64,000 bases of DNA, from contig NZ_JAUSPQ010000008.1 of the NCBI RefSeq assembly GCF_030655665.1, positions 62,001-126,000 on the forward strand, read 5' to 3'. The notes beneath the pieces are model-generated. The model did no database searches, was not told the origin of the DNA, and saw nothing but the letters and a program-made list of their open reading frames with translations. Each line of letters begins with the position of its first letter. The stretch's first letter is position 1. The position numbers were made by a program, and so were the translations under genes. This document shows, in pieces, positions 36,326-45,380 of this stretch. The DNA comes from Methanocorpusculum sp. (lineage in GTDB: Archaea > Halobacteriota > Methanomicrobia > Methanomicrobiales > Methanocorpusculaceae).

Positions 36326-36434
36326 ATTTAACCTGATTCTCTACTTAGGGGGCATGCTCAATTAATATCTAAACAGTGAAAATATTCATGGTTACATCTT
36401 TTATTTATAGTATACTTATTTCATCTTCATGGGC

Positions 36435-36442
36435 ATATAAAT
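36435..36442 (+). promoter_or_regulatory. TATA box of the flippase gene
   Basis: ATATAAAT centred about 27 bases before the ATG at 36466. This spacing puts the expected transcription start at or beside the ATG, so the mRNA is probably leaderless; no ribosome-binding site is visible next to the start. Confidence 0.5.
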
Positions 36443-36465
36443 TAGGAGTAGTCAACTCATAATAT

Positions 36466-37938
36466 ATGTCAAATCCTATCGTTTCCAATATCATGCGTAT
36501 TCCGGCAATACAACGCCAGAGCACCTTATCCCTCATCTCAACGATAGGTATAACTCTTTTTGGATTCATCTCCACCATGCTCTTTTCCCACCTTCTTGGA
36601 AAAGATCTGATGGGAGTTTACTATCTTTTTCTTGCTTATTATGGGGTATTCAATATGATCGGGGATGGGGGATTTGGTCAGGCCGCCGTTAAACGAATAT
36701 CCGAGGGAAATGATCAGAATGGATATTTGACCGCTTATACGACTCTTCGTGCTCTTCTCATCCTTGTTTCGACTCTCCTCCTTCTTTTGCTTAGTCCATA
36801 CTTTATCGATCTGCAGTCGTATGATCTTGTTCTCTGGATCATCATTGCACTTTCAGCCTCATTTTTTGGTCACACTGTAACCTATGGTGTTTATGGTTTG
36901 GGTCATGTTGGAGTATACAGTTTATCTAATGGTATTAGTGAATTTTTCAGAATCTTATTCCAGATCATAGCTGTTCTTCTAGGATTCTCTGTTTTCGGCT
37001 TATATGGTGGATTCATTGTGGGCATCCTCATATCCGGTATTATCTGTCTCAAATACTTCACTTTTAAACCTGCAAAATTCAGTTTTCGTCACATTAGGAG
37101 CCTTGCCACGTATGGATTCTGGATATTTCTGATCGGGACCGGATCCATAGTTTTTGCATATGCTGATACTATTTTCATAGGTTACTTCATGACCAATGGT
37201 GATGTGGGAGTATATCGTACCGCATATCAGTTTACCTCACTTGCTGCATTTCTTTCAGTTGCAATTGCTACGACTCTCACCCCGAAAATAAGTCATTGGA
37301 GTGCAAATAATCAGATGGACAAAATTGCTCCTGTAATCACCCGTGGGATAACCTTCTCTCTACTATTAGCCATTCCAGTGGCTTTTGGCGGCATCCTTCT
37401 CTCAGAACGATTGCTATACTTCTTCTATGGGGCCGATTTTGCAGAAGGGTCAACGGTATGTTCGATTCTTCTCATCATGCAGATAATCTCAGTGTTCACC
37501 CTGCTTCTTGGCGTTGCACTTACTGCATCTGATCATGCCCGCCAGGCATTCTATGCCGCCAGCATCGCTGCTCTCCTTAACATTGCTCTAAATGTGACTC
37601 TGATTCCGATCTTTGGGATCAATGGGGCTGCATTGGCCACACTTATTAGTTTCAGCCTGAACGCTATCCTGATTTCGCATCTCCTCAAAAGATACATTTC
37701 CATCCGCATTGAACTCCTCCCGATTGCTCACATAATCATCGCTTCTCTCATCATGGCCCTCTTTGTATTCATTTACATACAATTTGTCCCTCTTGACAAC
37801 GTAGTCGTCACCCTTATCCTGGTGGTCATCGGCGCTCTTATCTACGTCTTCGTCTTACTCAAACTTGATCACGGTATTCGTGATGAAATTGCCGGCATGG
37901 TAACAACTTTCGGGCTCCCCTGGCCCAAATGGCTGTAA
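36466..37938 (+). CDS. Wzx/MATE-type polysaccharide flippase
   Basis: A 490-residue membrane protein with about 12-14 hydrophobic segments of the MVF/MATE oligosaccharide flippase family. It should move the lipid-linked glycan assembled by the neighbouring transferases across the membrane, like AglR/Wzx. Composition returns toward the genome average here, so it may belong to the core glycosylation set, while the AT-rich transferases to its left are variable. Confidence 0.9.
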   Translation: MSNPIVSNIMRIPAIQRQSTLSLISTIGITLFGFISTMLFSHLLGKDLMGVYYLFLAYYGVFNMIGDGGFGQAAVKRISEGNDQNGYLTAYTTLRALLILVSTLLLLLLSPYFIDLQSYDLVLWIIIALSASFFGHTVTYGVYGLGHVGVYSLSNGISEFFRILFQIIAVLLGFSVFGLYGGFIVGILISGIICLKYFTFKPAKFSFRHIRSLATYGFWIFLIGTGSIVFAYADTIFIGYFMTNGDVGVYRTAYQFTSLAAFLSVAIATTLTPKISHWSANNQMDKIAPVITRGITFSLLLAIPVAFGGILLSERLLYFFYGADFAEGSTVCSILLIMQIISVFTLLLGVALTASDHARQAFYAASIAALLNIALNVTLIPIFGINGAALATLISFSLNAILISHLLKRYISIRIELLPIAHIIIASLIMALFVFIYIQFVPLDNVVVTLILVVIGALIYVFVLLKLDHGIRDEIAGMVTTFGLPWPKWL

Positions 37939-37981
37939 CCCCTCTCCTTATTTCCCTATAAAAGAAATACTTCTCCAACAA

Positions 37982-38752
37982 ATGAAAGGTATAACCCATA
38001 TCACCCTCACCATGGCAACAATGCTCGTTATCCTTGCGCCCTTAACTTATTCTCTCCTCACTCTGGAATCAATTCCAGCTGTGCTTATTCTCCTCCTTGG
38101 CACTTTCTTTGGCTCCCTCACCCCTGATATCGATAAAGGCAAAGAAGCCGCGATATATCATTCCGAAATTCCCGGAGCCGGCGGCAGAAAATTTCATCTC
38201 ACGCCGGTATTCGGCTATGCTCTCTACTATACCTGCTACAAACCACTTCAATTTCTTTTCCGCATACTCTTCGGTAAAAAAATATATGCTATAAACGGAC
38301 ATCGTGAACTTCCCCACTCACCAATAGGTATTTTTCTCATCTCAGCCCTCGTTACATTCTATATCTGGCTCATATGCTTCGCGCTTTCATTCGTTCCGTA
38401 TCTGTATTTCCTGTATAACAACTCCCTCATTTATGTGTTCGGCTCGGCATTTCTCCTAGGCTGTTTCCTTCACTTACTTGAAGACACCTGTGATAATTCC
38501 GGGATCCATTACTTCTATCCATTTTGCTTCAGTCGCCTGCGGGGCAGGGTCAAAGGAGACGGCACCGATGCACGGCCAAAGATATTTGTCGTCATCCTGC
38601 TGATAGCTGCTGTTGTTCTCATTGCTCTATCTCTCACTGGCATCATCCCTGCAGAATTGGTCTATCCGACAACACTTATGGTCCCGATTGTACTATGGGT
38701 CATCTTCCTGAAAGCATCAGGTGTGCCGGCGAAAAAAGAGATCCGGGAATAA
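37982..38752 (+). CDS. YdjM-like membrane metal-dependent hydrolase family protein
   Basis: A 256-residue membrane protein. MKGITHITLTMATMLVIL, GSLTPDIDKGKEAA, HRELPHSPIG and FLHLLEDTCDNSGIHYFYPF give the His and Asp pattern of the YdjM/DUF457 family, and four or five hydrophobic segments are visible. The family is predicted to be metal-dependent hydrolases; the substrate is unknown. It follows the flippase by 43 bases on the same strand. Confidence 0.82.
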   Translation: MKGITHITLTMATMLVILAPLTYSLLTLESIPAVLILLLGTFFGSLTPDIDKGKEAAIYHSEIPGAGGRKFHLTPVFGYALYYTCYKPLQFLFRILFGKKIYAINGHRELPHSPIGIFLISALVTFYIWLICFALSFVPYLYFLYNNSLIYVFGSAFLLGCFLHLLEDTCDNSGIHYFYPFCFSRLRGRVKGDGTDARPKIFVVILLIAAVVLIALSLTGIIPAELVYPTTLMVPIVLWVIFLKASGVPAKKEIRE

Positions 38753-38784
38753 GCTTCTAATCCTGAAGAATCAAATACATAATC

Positions 38785-39984
38785 ATGTATAAACTCGTCT
38801 GTGTACACTGCGGCGCTGAGTATCCCCCTGACGCTATAGTGTATAATTGTGAGAAATGCGGCCATCTGCTTGCAGTCAAATATGATCTGAGCAAGATCAC
38901 GATCACCCATGAAGAACTTTTAAAGCGCCCGATCTCTCTTTGGCGCTACAAAGAGTTCCTGCCGGTTAAAATCGAACCCGTCACCCTCCAGGAGGGTGGA
39001 ACACCGCTCTACCATCTGAAAAGACTTGGTGAAGAGATGGGTCTTACCAATCTGTATGCAAAGCACGAGGGCATGAATCCATCGGGATCTTTCAAAGACC
39101 GCGGCATGACTCTTGGTGTTTCCATGGCAAAACAGCTCGGTAAAAATATCGTTGCCTGCGCCTCCACTGGAAACACTTCTGCATCTATGGCAGTTTATGC
39201 AGCAAAAGCGAATATGCCGGCTATTGTTTTACTCCCAGCCGGTCACGTTGCGCTTGGAAAAGTTGCCCAGGCACTTATGCATGGTGCGAAAGTCATCTCG
39301 ATTCGAGGTAACTTTGACCGCGCGCTTGAGATGGTTCACGAACTCTGTCTCTCCCATGGGATCTATCTGCTGAACTCCATCAATCCTTATCGTCTTGAAG
39401 GACAGAAGACCATTGGGTTTGAAATTGTCGATCAGCTTGGCTGTGTTCCCGACAGGATCGTTCTGCCGGTAGGAAATGCCGGTAATATCTCTGCTGTCTA
39501 CAAAGGACTTTGTGAGTGGAAGGAGATCGGATACATTGACCGTCTTCCGAAGATGACTGCAATCCAGGCTGAGGGCGCAGCTCCGGTCGTTGCTGCAATC
39601 AAAGGTAATCTTTCTGAGGTCGTTGTTGAACAGAACCCTGAGACGGTTGCCTCGGCTATCCGTATCGGAGCTCCAGTGAATGCTGAGAAGGCTCTCCGTG
39701 CAATTCGTGAGACCGGTGGAACTGCTGAGTCCGTGACCGATGCTGAGATCCTTGCTATGCAGCGTGATCTCGCCAGATACGAAGGTATCGGTGTAGAACC
39801 CGCATCTGCAGCTTCGGTTGCAGGTATTCGTAAGATGGCAGCGATGGGACTTCTTGACAAGGATGAAAAGATTGTCTGTGTCGTGACAGGTCACCTGCTG
39901 AAAGATCCAGAATCCGTAATCAAACAATGCGCCCCACCAATCGAGATCGACCCGACCATCGAAGCACTGCTTGCTGTATTGTAA
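38785..39984 (+). CDS. thrC: Threonine synthase
   Basis: A 399-residue PLP enzyme converting O-phosphohomoserine to threonine. An N-terminal zinc-ribbon-like segment (CVHCG then CEKCG, residues 4-24) is typical of archaeal ThrC. NPSGSFKDRGMTLG holds the PLP lysine and VLPVGNAGNISAVYKG the phosphate loop. The length is normal. The next gene starts inside its 3' end. Confidence 0.95.
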   Translation: MYKLVCVHCGAEYPPDAIVYNCEKCGHLLAVKYDLSKITITHEELLKRPISLWRYKEFLPVKIEPVTLQEGGTPLYHLKRLGEEMGLTNLYAKHEGMNPSGSFKDRGMTLGVSMAKQLGKNIVACASTGNTSASMAVYAAKANMPAIVLLPAGHVALGKVAQALMHGAKVISIRGNFDRALEMVHELCLSHGIYLLNSINPYRLEGQKTIGFEIVDQLGCVPDRIVLPVGNAGNISAVYKGLCEWKEIGYIDRLPKMTAIQAEGAAPVVAAIKGNLSEVVVEQNPETVASAIRIGAPVNAEKALRAIRETGGTAESVTDAEILAMQRDLARYEGIGVEPASAASVAGIRKMAAMGLLDKDEKIVCVVTGHLLKDPESVIKQCAPPIEIDPTIEALLAVL

Positions 39985-40571
39985 GCATCTTTGTGATTCT
40001 ACTTGCTTTGTTTGCAGCTCCTGCGGCTGCAAATTCTGCAATGTATTTTGTATCGGATGACGGGACCGTTCTGACGGCGAATGCTACTCTGATCAATCAG
40101 AGTACATTTCTCCTAGTGAAGCCGGGATTTTTAGGTGAGGAGGTCGCCCTTTCCGTCGACAATCTGACGATCCAGAACGAGAGCGGTGTTGTCGAATTTA
40201 CCCAGAATGGAAAAACCGTCTCGTTTCCAGCAGGGAACTACACGTTGAATTATTCTGCAAAAATCGAGAACGGCCTGGTTTATCTGAGATATGCCGAGCC
40301 GTACAATGTTTCGGTCTATCTTCCTGAAAGGTTTCAGACAGGACATCTGATCTTAGGTACGGTTGGTAATGGAGGGGTCGTATCTTCTTCAGACAACGTA
40401 TCCTATGGTTCGATGGTCACCTTTGAGAATACGAATACTGCCTCTCTCACATTTTATGACGACGTGCGCGAACCACTTCTCTATCTTTTCCTAGGGATAT
40501 GGGGAGTTGTGTTTATGATTGCAGGCGTCAGGTATCTGAGACTGAAAAGAAAGCCGATGCCGGATTTCTAA
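39927..40571 (+). CDS. Secreted, C-terminally membrane-anchored hypothetical protein
   Basis: A 214-residue protein with a signal-peptide-like segment (IVSIFVILLALFAAPAAANS, about 18-37), an extracellular part rich in Asn-x-Thr/Ser sites (candidate N-glycosylation sequons such as NATL, NQST, NLTI, NYTL) and one C-terminal membrane helix followed by RYLRLKRKP. It resembles archaeal surface proteins of unknown function. The ATG at 39927 overlaps thrC by 58 bases; a GTG at 39993, beyond the thrC stop, would give a shorter signal sequence without basic residues, so the longer form is favoured weakly. Confidence 0.7.
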   Translation: MRPTNRDRPDHRSTACCIVSIFVILLALFAAPAAANSAMYFVSDDGTVLTANATLINQSTFLLVKPGFLGEEVALSVDNLTIQNESGVVEFTQNGKTVSFPAGNYTLNYSAKIENGLVYLRYAEPYNVSVYLPERFQTGHLILGTVGNGGVVSSSDNVSYGSMVTFENTNTASLTFYDDVREPLLYLFLGIWGVVFMIAGVRYLRLKRKPMPDF

Positions 40572-40709
40572 AAACCGACTATTTTCCTTTCTTTTTTACG
40601 TTTTTTAAATCACTCATACCATCTTTGATTTGTGTGAGTGTCTGCAAATGTATTTTGGCTAAGTGAATTGATTTGAAAAAAAGATTGGAATTATTTTCTG
40701 ATACTGATC

Positions 40710-41600
40710 TTATTCAATATCAATGCCGTACTTCTTGGCATTTTTATCTGCGATGGCCTGGATCTTTGCGATCTCAGCATCGTTTCTTACGGGTTTGAAT
40801 AAGTGACGGAAACGTTTCTGGGCTTTGAGATAATCATCGACCGGAACTCTCTTCACTTTTTTAACAGTTGTAAGTTCTCCGTCAATGACTTCGTAATTGA
40901 CCCAGAGTCCGCATGCGACTGCCATTCTCCCGATCTCCATTGTTTTGGCGCCGTCATATCCCCATCCTGTACAGCACGGTGTGTGTACCTGGATATAGCA
41001 GGGACCTTTGATGTTTCTTGCCTTTTCGACCTTCTTCATCAGATCGGCGGGGTAAGCCATGGATGCTGTTGCAACGTAGGGAGAACCGTGTGCGACGAGG
41101 ATCTGCGGGTAATCTTTCTTCGGCAGGCTGTTTCCTGTCGAACATTTTCCAGCTGGAGATGTGGTCGTGTCTGCATCGTACGGTGTTGATCCTGACCGCT
41201 GGATTCCTGTGTTCATGTATGCTTCATTGTCGTAACAGATGTACGTGAAGTCATGTCCGCGTTCAAATGCACCGGAGATACACAGTGTTCCAATGTCGAC
41301 GGTTGCTCCATCTCCTCCGAAGATGAGAATCTTTTCTGTGTCCAGGCGCCCCTGCTTTTTGAGGGATGCTTCGATACCTGATGCTACTGCTGATGCGTTT
41401 TCAAACAATGAGTGGATCCAGGGAGTTTTCCACGCTGTTTCCGGATATGGAGTAGAAAAGACTTCCAGGCATCCGGTTGAGTTGACTACGATTGTGTTCT
41501 CGCCGTAACCTTTCAGGATCATACGAACTGCAGATGATACTCCGCAGCCGCCGCAGGCTCTGTGCCCGCACTCAAAGTTTTCAATAGATCTGTCTACCAT
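40710..41600 (-). CDS. porB: Pyruvate:ferredoxin oxidoreductase, beta subunit
   Basis: A 296-residue thiamine-diphosphate-binding subunit. [13 protein letters not shown] gives Fe-S cysteines and the TPP site is [20 protein letters not shown] with [10 protein letters not shown]. With PorA, C and D it interconverts acetyl-CoA plus CO2 and pyruvate; in autotrophic methanogens it works in the pyruvate-forming direction. The start at 41600 ([13 protein letters not shown]) is fixed by a strong ribosome-binding site on the minus strand at 41608-41616; a longer frame to 41663 would run into porA. Confidence 0.96.
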   Translation of the reverse strand: MVDRSIENFECGHRACGGCGVSSAVRMILKGYGENTIVVNSTGCLEVFSTPYPETAWKTPWIHSLFENASAVASGIEASLKKQGRLDTEKILIFGGDGATVDIGTLCISGAFERGHDFTYICYDNEAYMNTGIQRSGSTPYDADTTTSPAGKCSTGNSLPKKDYPQILVAHGSPYVATASMAYPADLMKKVEKARNIKGPCYIQVHTPCCTGWGYDGAKTMEIGRMAVACGLWVNYEVIDGELTTVKKVKRVPVDDYLKAQKRFRHLFKPVRNDAEIAKIQAIADKNAKKYGIDIE

Positions 41601-41601
41601 T

Positions 41602-42759
41602 TCAGAGCACCTCCTCACGTAATCCGTAGAACATGTCGCCTTCACCTTTCTCAGCGAGTTCAACGATCTTCTTTATGTCTTTCTTTCTTACATCACGGCC
41701 GCCAAGACCAAGGATGTAATCGTAGACCGGTATGTTTGAGCCGTAACAGGCTTCTTTGATTTCGATTGCAACGGCCCCTTTTGCACCAAGACTCACATTT
41801 TTGTCGAGTACTGCGATGGTGTTGACATGAGCGAGAGCTTTTGCCACGTCGGTCGACGGGAATGGACGGAAGCAGCGGAGATTTAAGAGTCCGACCTTCT
41901 TTCCGTCAGCACGCATCTCATCAATTGCATCTTTGACGGTCCCGCAGATGGAACCCATTGCAACTAATGCGATATCGGCATCTTCGAGTTTGTAACCAAC
42001 GACGAGTTCAGAATAGTCGCGGCCGAACATTTCGCCGAACTCTTTTCCGTATTTTTTAATGGCTTCTGCTGCGCGATGGACTGCCTGATCATGTTCGTAC
42101 CGGAACTCCATGTAGTATTCAGGTGTTGCATACATACCAAAGGAGATCGGATCCTTTGGATCGAGTTTCTGATAGGGATTGAAGGGTCCAAGGAATTCAT
42201 CAACGAGTTCCTGTGACGGGAGATCGACCGGCTCATACACATGAGAAAGAATGAATCCGTCAAAGCAGACGAATGCCGGAAGCAGAATATTGTGGTCTTC
42301 GCAGACTTTGTAAGCGAGGATGTGCATGTCGATTGCTTCCTGGTTGTCTTCTGCATACAACTGGATCCAGCCTGAGTCTCTCATCATAATAGAGTCCTGC
42401 TGGTCGTTCCAGATAGAGAGCGGTGCAGAAATTGCACGGTTTGCAATACCCATGACGATCGGGAGTCTCATACCAGCTGCATTGAATACGACCTCCGTCA
42501 TTAATGCGAGACCCTGTGAAGTGGTTGCTGAGTAAACTCTGCTTCCTGCGGTTGATGCCCCGATACAGGCAGAGAGAGCGGAGAATTCAGACTCCACACA
42601 GATATATTCTGCGTCAAGTCTTCCATCTGCTATGATTGATGCAAGTCCTTCAACGATATGTGTCTGGGGAGTGATCGGATATGCGGGGATGACCTGTGGT
42701 CTGCAGAGACGAACGGTTTCCGCGATGGCGATTGAGCCCTCCATTATTTCCATAGTCAT
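41602..42759 (-). CDS. porA: Pyruvate:ferredoxin oxidoreductase, alpha subunit
   Basis: A 385-residue subunit with the pyrimidine-binding half of the TPP site ([15 protein letters not shown]-type motif as [14 protein letters not shown]) and [19 protein letters not shown]. It overlies no other gene except the porB ribosome-binding site, which lies inside its last codons. Order on the minus strand is porC, porD, porA, porB, the standard archaeal arrangement. Confidence 0.97.
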   Translation of the reverse strand: MTMEIMEGSIAIAETVRLCRPQVIPAYPITPQTHIVEGLASIIADGRLDAEYICVESEFSALSACIGASTAGSRVYSATTSQGLALMTEVVFNAAGMRLPIVMGIANRAISAPLSIWNDQQDSIMMRDSGWIQLYAEDNQEAIDMHILAYKVCEDHNILLPAFVCFDGFILSHVYEPVDLPSQELVDEFLGPFNPYQKLDPKDPISFGMYATPEYYMEFRYEHDQAVHRAAEAIKKYGKEFGEMFGRDYSELVVGYKLEDADIALVAMGSICGTVKDAIDEMRADGKKVGLLNLRCFRPFPSTDVAKALAHVNTIAVLDKNVSLGAKGAVAIEIKEACYGSNIPVYDYILGLGGRDVRKKDIKKIVELAEKGEGDMFYGLREEVL

Positions 42760-43026
42760 TTATTTTTCCTCCTTAACCATGCTGATAGCCTTTGCTTTGT
42801 CTGGACATTCCTCAGCACACATACCGCATCCTTTGCAGTAGTCAAGATCAATAGAATAGGTCTTGTCAGGATTCTGATTGATGCATCCCTCTGGACATAT
42901 CAACTGACATGTTCCGCATTTCGTACATTTTTCCGTGTCCATAATCGGATAGAATACCCTCCATGAACCGGTTTTGTTGTTTCTGCTGTTACCAGGACGT
43001 GCCGTACAGCCAATTCCAAGTGCCAT
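42760..43026 (-). CDS. porD: Pyruvate:ferredoxin oxidoreductase, delta (ferredoxin-like) subunit
   Basis: An 88-residue protein with two 4Fe-4S motifs, CTKCGTCQLICPEGC and CKGCGMCAEECPDKA, that passes electrons between the catalytic subunits and ferredoxin. It abuts porA with no gap and overlaps porC by one base. Confidence 0.97.
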   Translation of the reverse strand: MALGIGCTARPGNSRNNKTGSWRVFYPIMDTEKCTKCGTCQLICPEGCINQNPDKTYSIDLDYCKGCGMCAEECPDKAKAISMVKEEK

Positions 43027-43571
43027 TATTCGCGTCCCTCCTTTATCATTGCATACGCACGTTTTGCTGCGGCGATGTTGGTGTCTGCCAGTTTCTTGTC
43101 GAATCTCTCTTTGATTGCTCCTTTGAGAGCTTCGAGCGTGATCTCTCCGCTTGCTGCAGCAAATGCACCCATCAGAGTTGTATTGGTGATGGGGAGTCCT
43201 ATTTCTTCAAGGGCAATCTTGGTTGCGTCAATGGTGATCAGTTTGACACCTTTTGGGAGATTGTATGCTCCGTCTTTTTCGGTGTTGATAATGGCAATTC
43301 CCCCCTCTGACATGCCTGAAAATACATTCACATCGTGAATTAACGTACTGTCCTGGACGATGATGTAGTCCGGTTCATATATCTGACTTCGAAGGCGGAT
43401 TTTTTCATCGCTGAACCGCACAAATGCCTGCACGGGGGCACCGCGGCGTTCGACACCAAACGCCGGGAATGCCTGGGAATAGACGCCTGCGGTAAATGCT
43501 GCTGTTGCTATTAATTCGGCAGCCGTTACCGAGCCCTGTCCACCTCTTCCGTGGATGCGTAGTTCTCTCAT
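43026..43571 (-). CDS. porC: Pyruvate:ferredoxin oxidoreductase, gamma subunit
   Basis: A 181-residue subunit beginning MRELRIHGRGGQGSVTAAEL, the standard PorC N-terminus, so the ATG at 43571 is chosen over an upstream start at 43589 that adds six residues. It is the first gene of the por operon. AT-rich sequence (AAATATAA on the minus strand, about 43579-43586) lies just ahead. Confidence 0.95.
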   Translation of the reverse strand: MRELRIHGRGGQGSVTAAELIATAAFTAGVYSQAFPAFGVERRGAPVQAFVRFSDEKIRLRSQIYEPDYIIVQDSTLIHDVNVFSGMSEGGIAIINTEKDGAYNLPKGVKLITIDATKIALEEIGLPITNTTLMGAFAAASGEITLEALKGAIKERFDKKLADTNIAAAKRAYAMIKEGRE

Positions 43572-43675
43572 AACACTTATATTTATCACGATTAATCAAT
43601 ATGAATTTACTGTTTGCAAATTTCCCTAAAAAAGACCGCACTTTGAAAAAAGAGATGCATGGTGGTGATGAATTA

Positions 43676-44560
43676 TTATTTGCGGGGCAGTATGACCGGA
43701 ATTCCCAGAATCTCCTTTGTTCCGGTAAAAACATCATGTGCGACAAGCGCAAGTCCCTCGGATGCTGCCCATTCGTCATACACCATGACTGGTTTTTGGA
43801 GTAATGCGGATATTTCCTCGGCTAATTCAGGTGCAAGACTGCCTGCTAAGGCAATCGGAGCCTCGCATGAAAGAAGAAGAAGTGAAGCGCATTCCATTGC
43901 TGCCCACATAGCGATGGCCGGCTTTTGGTATTTCTCTTCAAGATGGCACGAGACTCCCGCGGTAGTGAACGCCTCGTTCGCCGTACACTCGCCCTCATCG
44001 ATTCTTCTGATCGCATCTACATCAAGGGCTCCATGTTGTGTTCCCGGCGCGAAGATGCATGCGTCGAAAGCTCCGACGATCTTTCCGTTGACAACGAGGA
44101 GTGAAACTGTGTTGGAACTGATGTCTGACACGATAAAAGTGTCATGGAGAGTTTGTTTTGCAAGATATGCTATTCCGAGTTTTTCCGGACTGGTCTGATG
44201 GGAATATACTTTGAATCTGGGATCTGTATCAGACCCCCGGTGAATTCCCGGGATCACGACTGCGGGAATCCCTGACTCTTTTATGACATCGAATACCCGC
44301 GTTCCTCCGCCGATGTGTTCACCTGCACCGTCACGAGTGATGACTCCCCGGTTTTTTAACTGAGCAATGGGTGTTATTTTGGAAAAATTATCTCCCATAG
44401 AATAGCATACAGCGAACCCCTCTATATCATTGATTGGGCAGAGTTTCTCCAGAGCTGAAAGTTCAAATTTTTTTGCCGCTTCCCGGGATATTTTCAGATG
44501 TTTTCCGGTTTCTGTTGCGAACCGAAGAGACGTTGTCCCATGGTCGACTCCGATATACAT
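43676..44560 (-). CDS. Methanogenesis marker protein 12
   Basis: A 294-residue protein of a family found in methanogens (marker 12, UPF0285), with an ASKHA-like ATPase start GVDHGTTSLRFATE and VSDISSNTVSLLVVNGK at the second phosphate loop. Its job is not established. It is strong evidence that the host is a methanogen. It stands alone between the por operon and the divergent DnaJ-like gene. Confidence 0.93.
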   Translation of the reverse strand: MYIGVDHGTTSLRFATETGKHLKISREAAKKFELSALEKLCPINDIEGFAVCYSMGDNFSKITPIAQLKNRGVITRDGAGEHIGGGTRVFDVIKESGIPAVVIPGIHRGSDTDPRFKVYSHQTSPEKLGIAYLAKQTLHDTFIVSDISSNTVSLLVVNGKIVGAFDACIFAPGTQHGALDVDAIRRIDEGECTANEAFTTAGVSCHLEEKYQKPAIAMWAAMECASLLLLSCEAPIALAGSLAPELAEEISALLQKPVMVYDEWAASEGLALVAHDVFTGTKEILGIPVILPRK

Positions 44561-44599
44561 ACAGGTATGTATTGCTCGAATATGAGATAAGTTCTATCC

Positions 44600-44606
44600 T
44601 TTATAA
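44600..44606 (+). promoter_or_regulatory. TATA box of the DnaJ-like gene
   Basis: TTTATAA lies about 22 bases before the ATG at 44625, the spacing expected for a leaderless or nearly leaderless transcript. No ribosome-binding site is evident. Confidence 0.45.
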
Positions 44607-44624
44607 CACCAATAAGATAAGTGA

Positions 44625-45377
44625 ATGGGCGATTCCCACTATGACACTCTTGGCGTAGCCGAAAATGCAACGCCGGAAATGATAAAAAAAGCCTATGTTG
44701 CTCTCGTCAAGGAGTTCCACCCGGATCATGCGGGTGCGAGCGAGAATAAACAGCAGGAGTACAACGAGCGTCTGCTCAAGATAATGGCGGCGTATGAGGT
44801 TCTCAGCAATCCGGAATCCAAAGCAGCCTATGATGCCGAACATGCAGTCACTCTCAATGCACCTTCCCCCCGCGGTAAAAAAATGTCAGGTATGCCTACA
44901 AAAAGCGGGGACATCGAAACGGAATATCCGATATCCATGTCTATCGCTGCATATGGAAAAGGCAAGATTCCTATGCAGGTCGCAGGAGAGAAGGTCGTTA
45001 TCAAAGTCTACCCGGGAGTTAGACGGTACAGAATCGAAAACAAAGGTGTGCCGGTCGAAGGAAAACCCCGCGGCGATCTGTATGTCAATCTCAAAGTGAT
45101 CCCGGAGGAGAACTGGGAGATCGATGATGCAACAAACAATCTGATCTGTCACCTGCAGATCCCGCCCAAAGTCGCAGAGCAGGGCGGAACGATCCCCCTC
45201 ACCCTTCTCTTCAATAAAACCATCAAAATTACCGTACCAGCCGGTGTAAAAACGGGAGACCGCTTTGTCCCGCCTGAAGGAAAAGGACTTGGAGTCTTAT
45301 CTCCGAAGAAAAAAGGCAATCTCGTCATTGAGGTCGAGGTTGCAAAGAAGAAAGGCCTCTTTGGTCTTTTTGGATAA
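44625..45377 (+). CDS. DnaJ-like co-chaperone (J domain plus C-terminal substrate domain)
   Basis: A 250-residue protein with a J domain at residues 5-70, HPD at 32-34, that would stimulate an Hsp70 ATPase. There is no G/F-rich or zinc-finger region, so it is a CbpA/type II-like protein; the C-terminal half has two beta-type repeats, the second including GVKTGDRFVPPEGKG. No DnaK or GrpE gene lies here. The next gene starts 3 bases after the stop codon. Confidence 0.9.
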   Translation: MGDSHYDTLGVAENATPEMIKKAYVALVKEFHPDHAGASENKQQEYNERLLKIMAAYEVLSNPESKAAYDAEHAVTLNAPSPRGKKMSGMPTKSGDIETEYPISMSIAAYGKGKIPMQVAGEKVVIKVYPGVRRYRIENKGVPVEGKPRGDLYVNLKVIPEENWEIDDATNNLICHLQIPPKVAEQGGTIPLTLLFNKTIKITVPAGVKTGDRFVPPEGKGLGVLSPKKKGNLVIEVEVAKKKGLFGLFG

Positions 45378-45380
45378 ACC

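Noticed and set aside
39229-40041. A 270-codon open frame on the minus strand
   Set aside because: It is antisense to threonine synthase and the next gene, and carries no domain.
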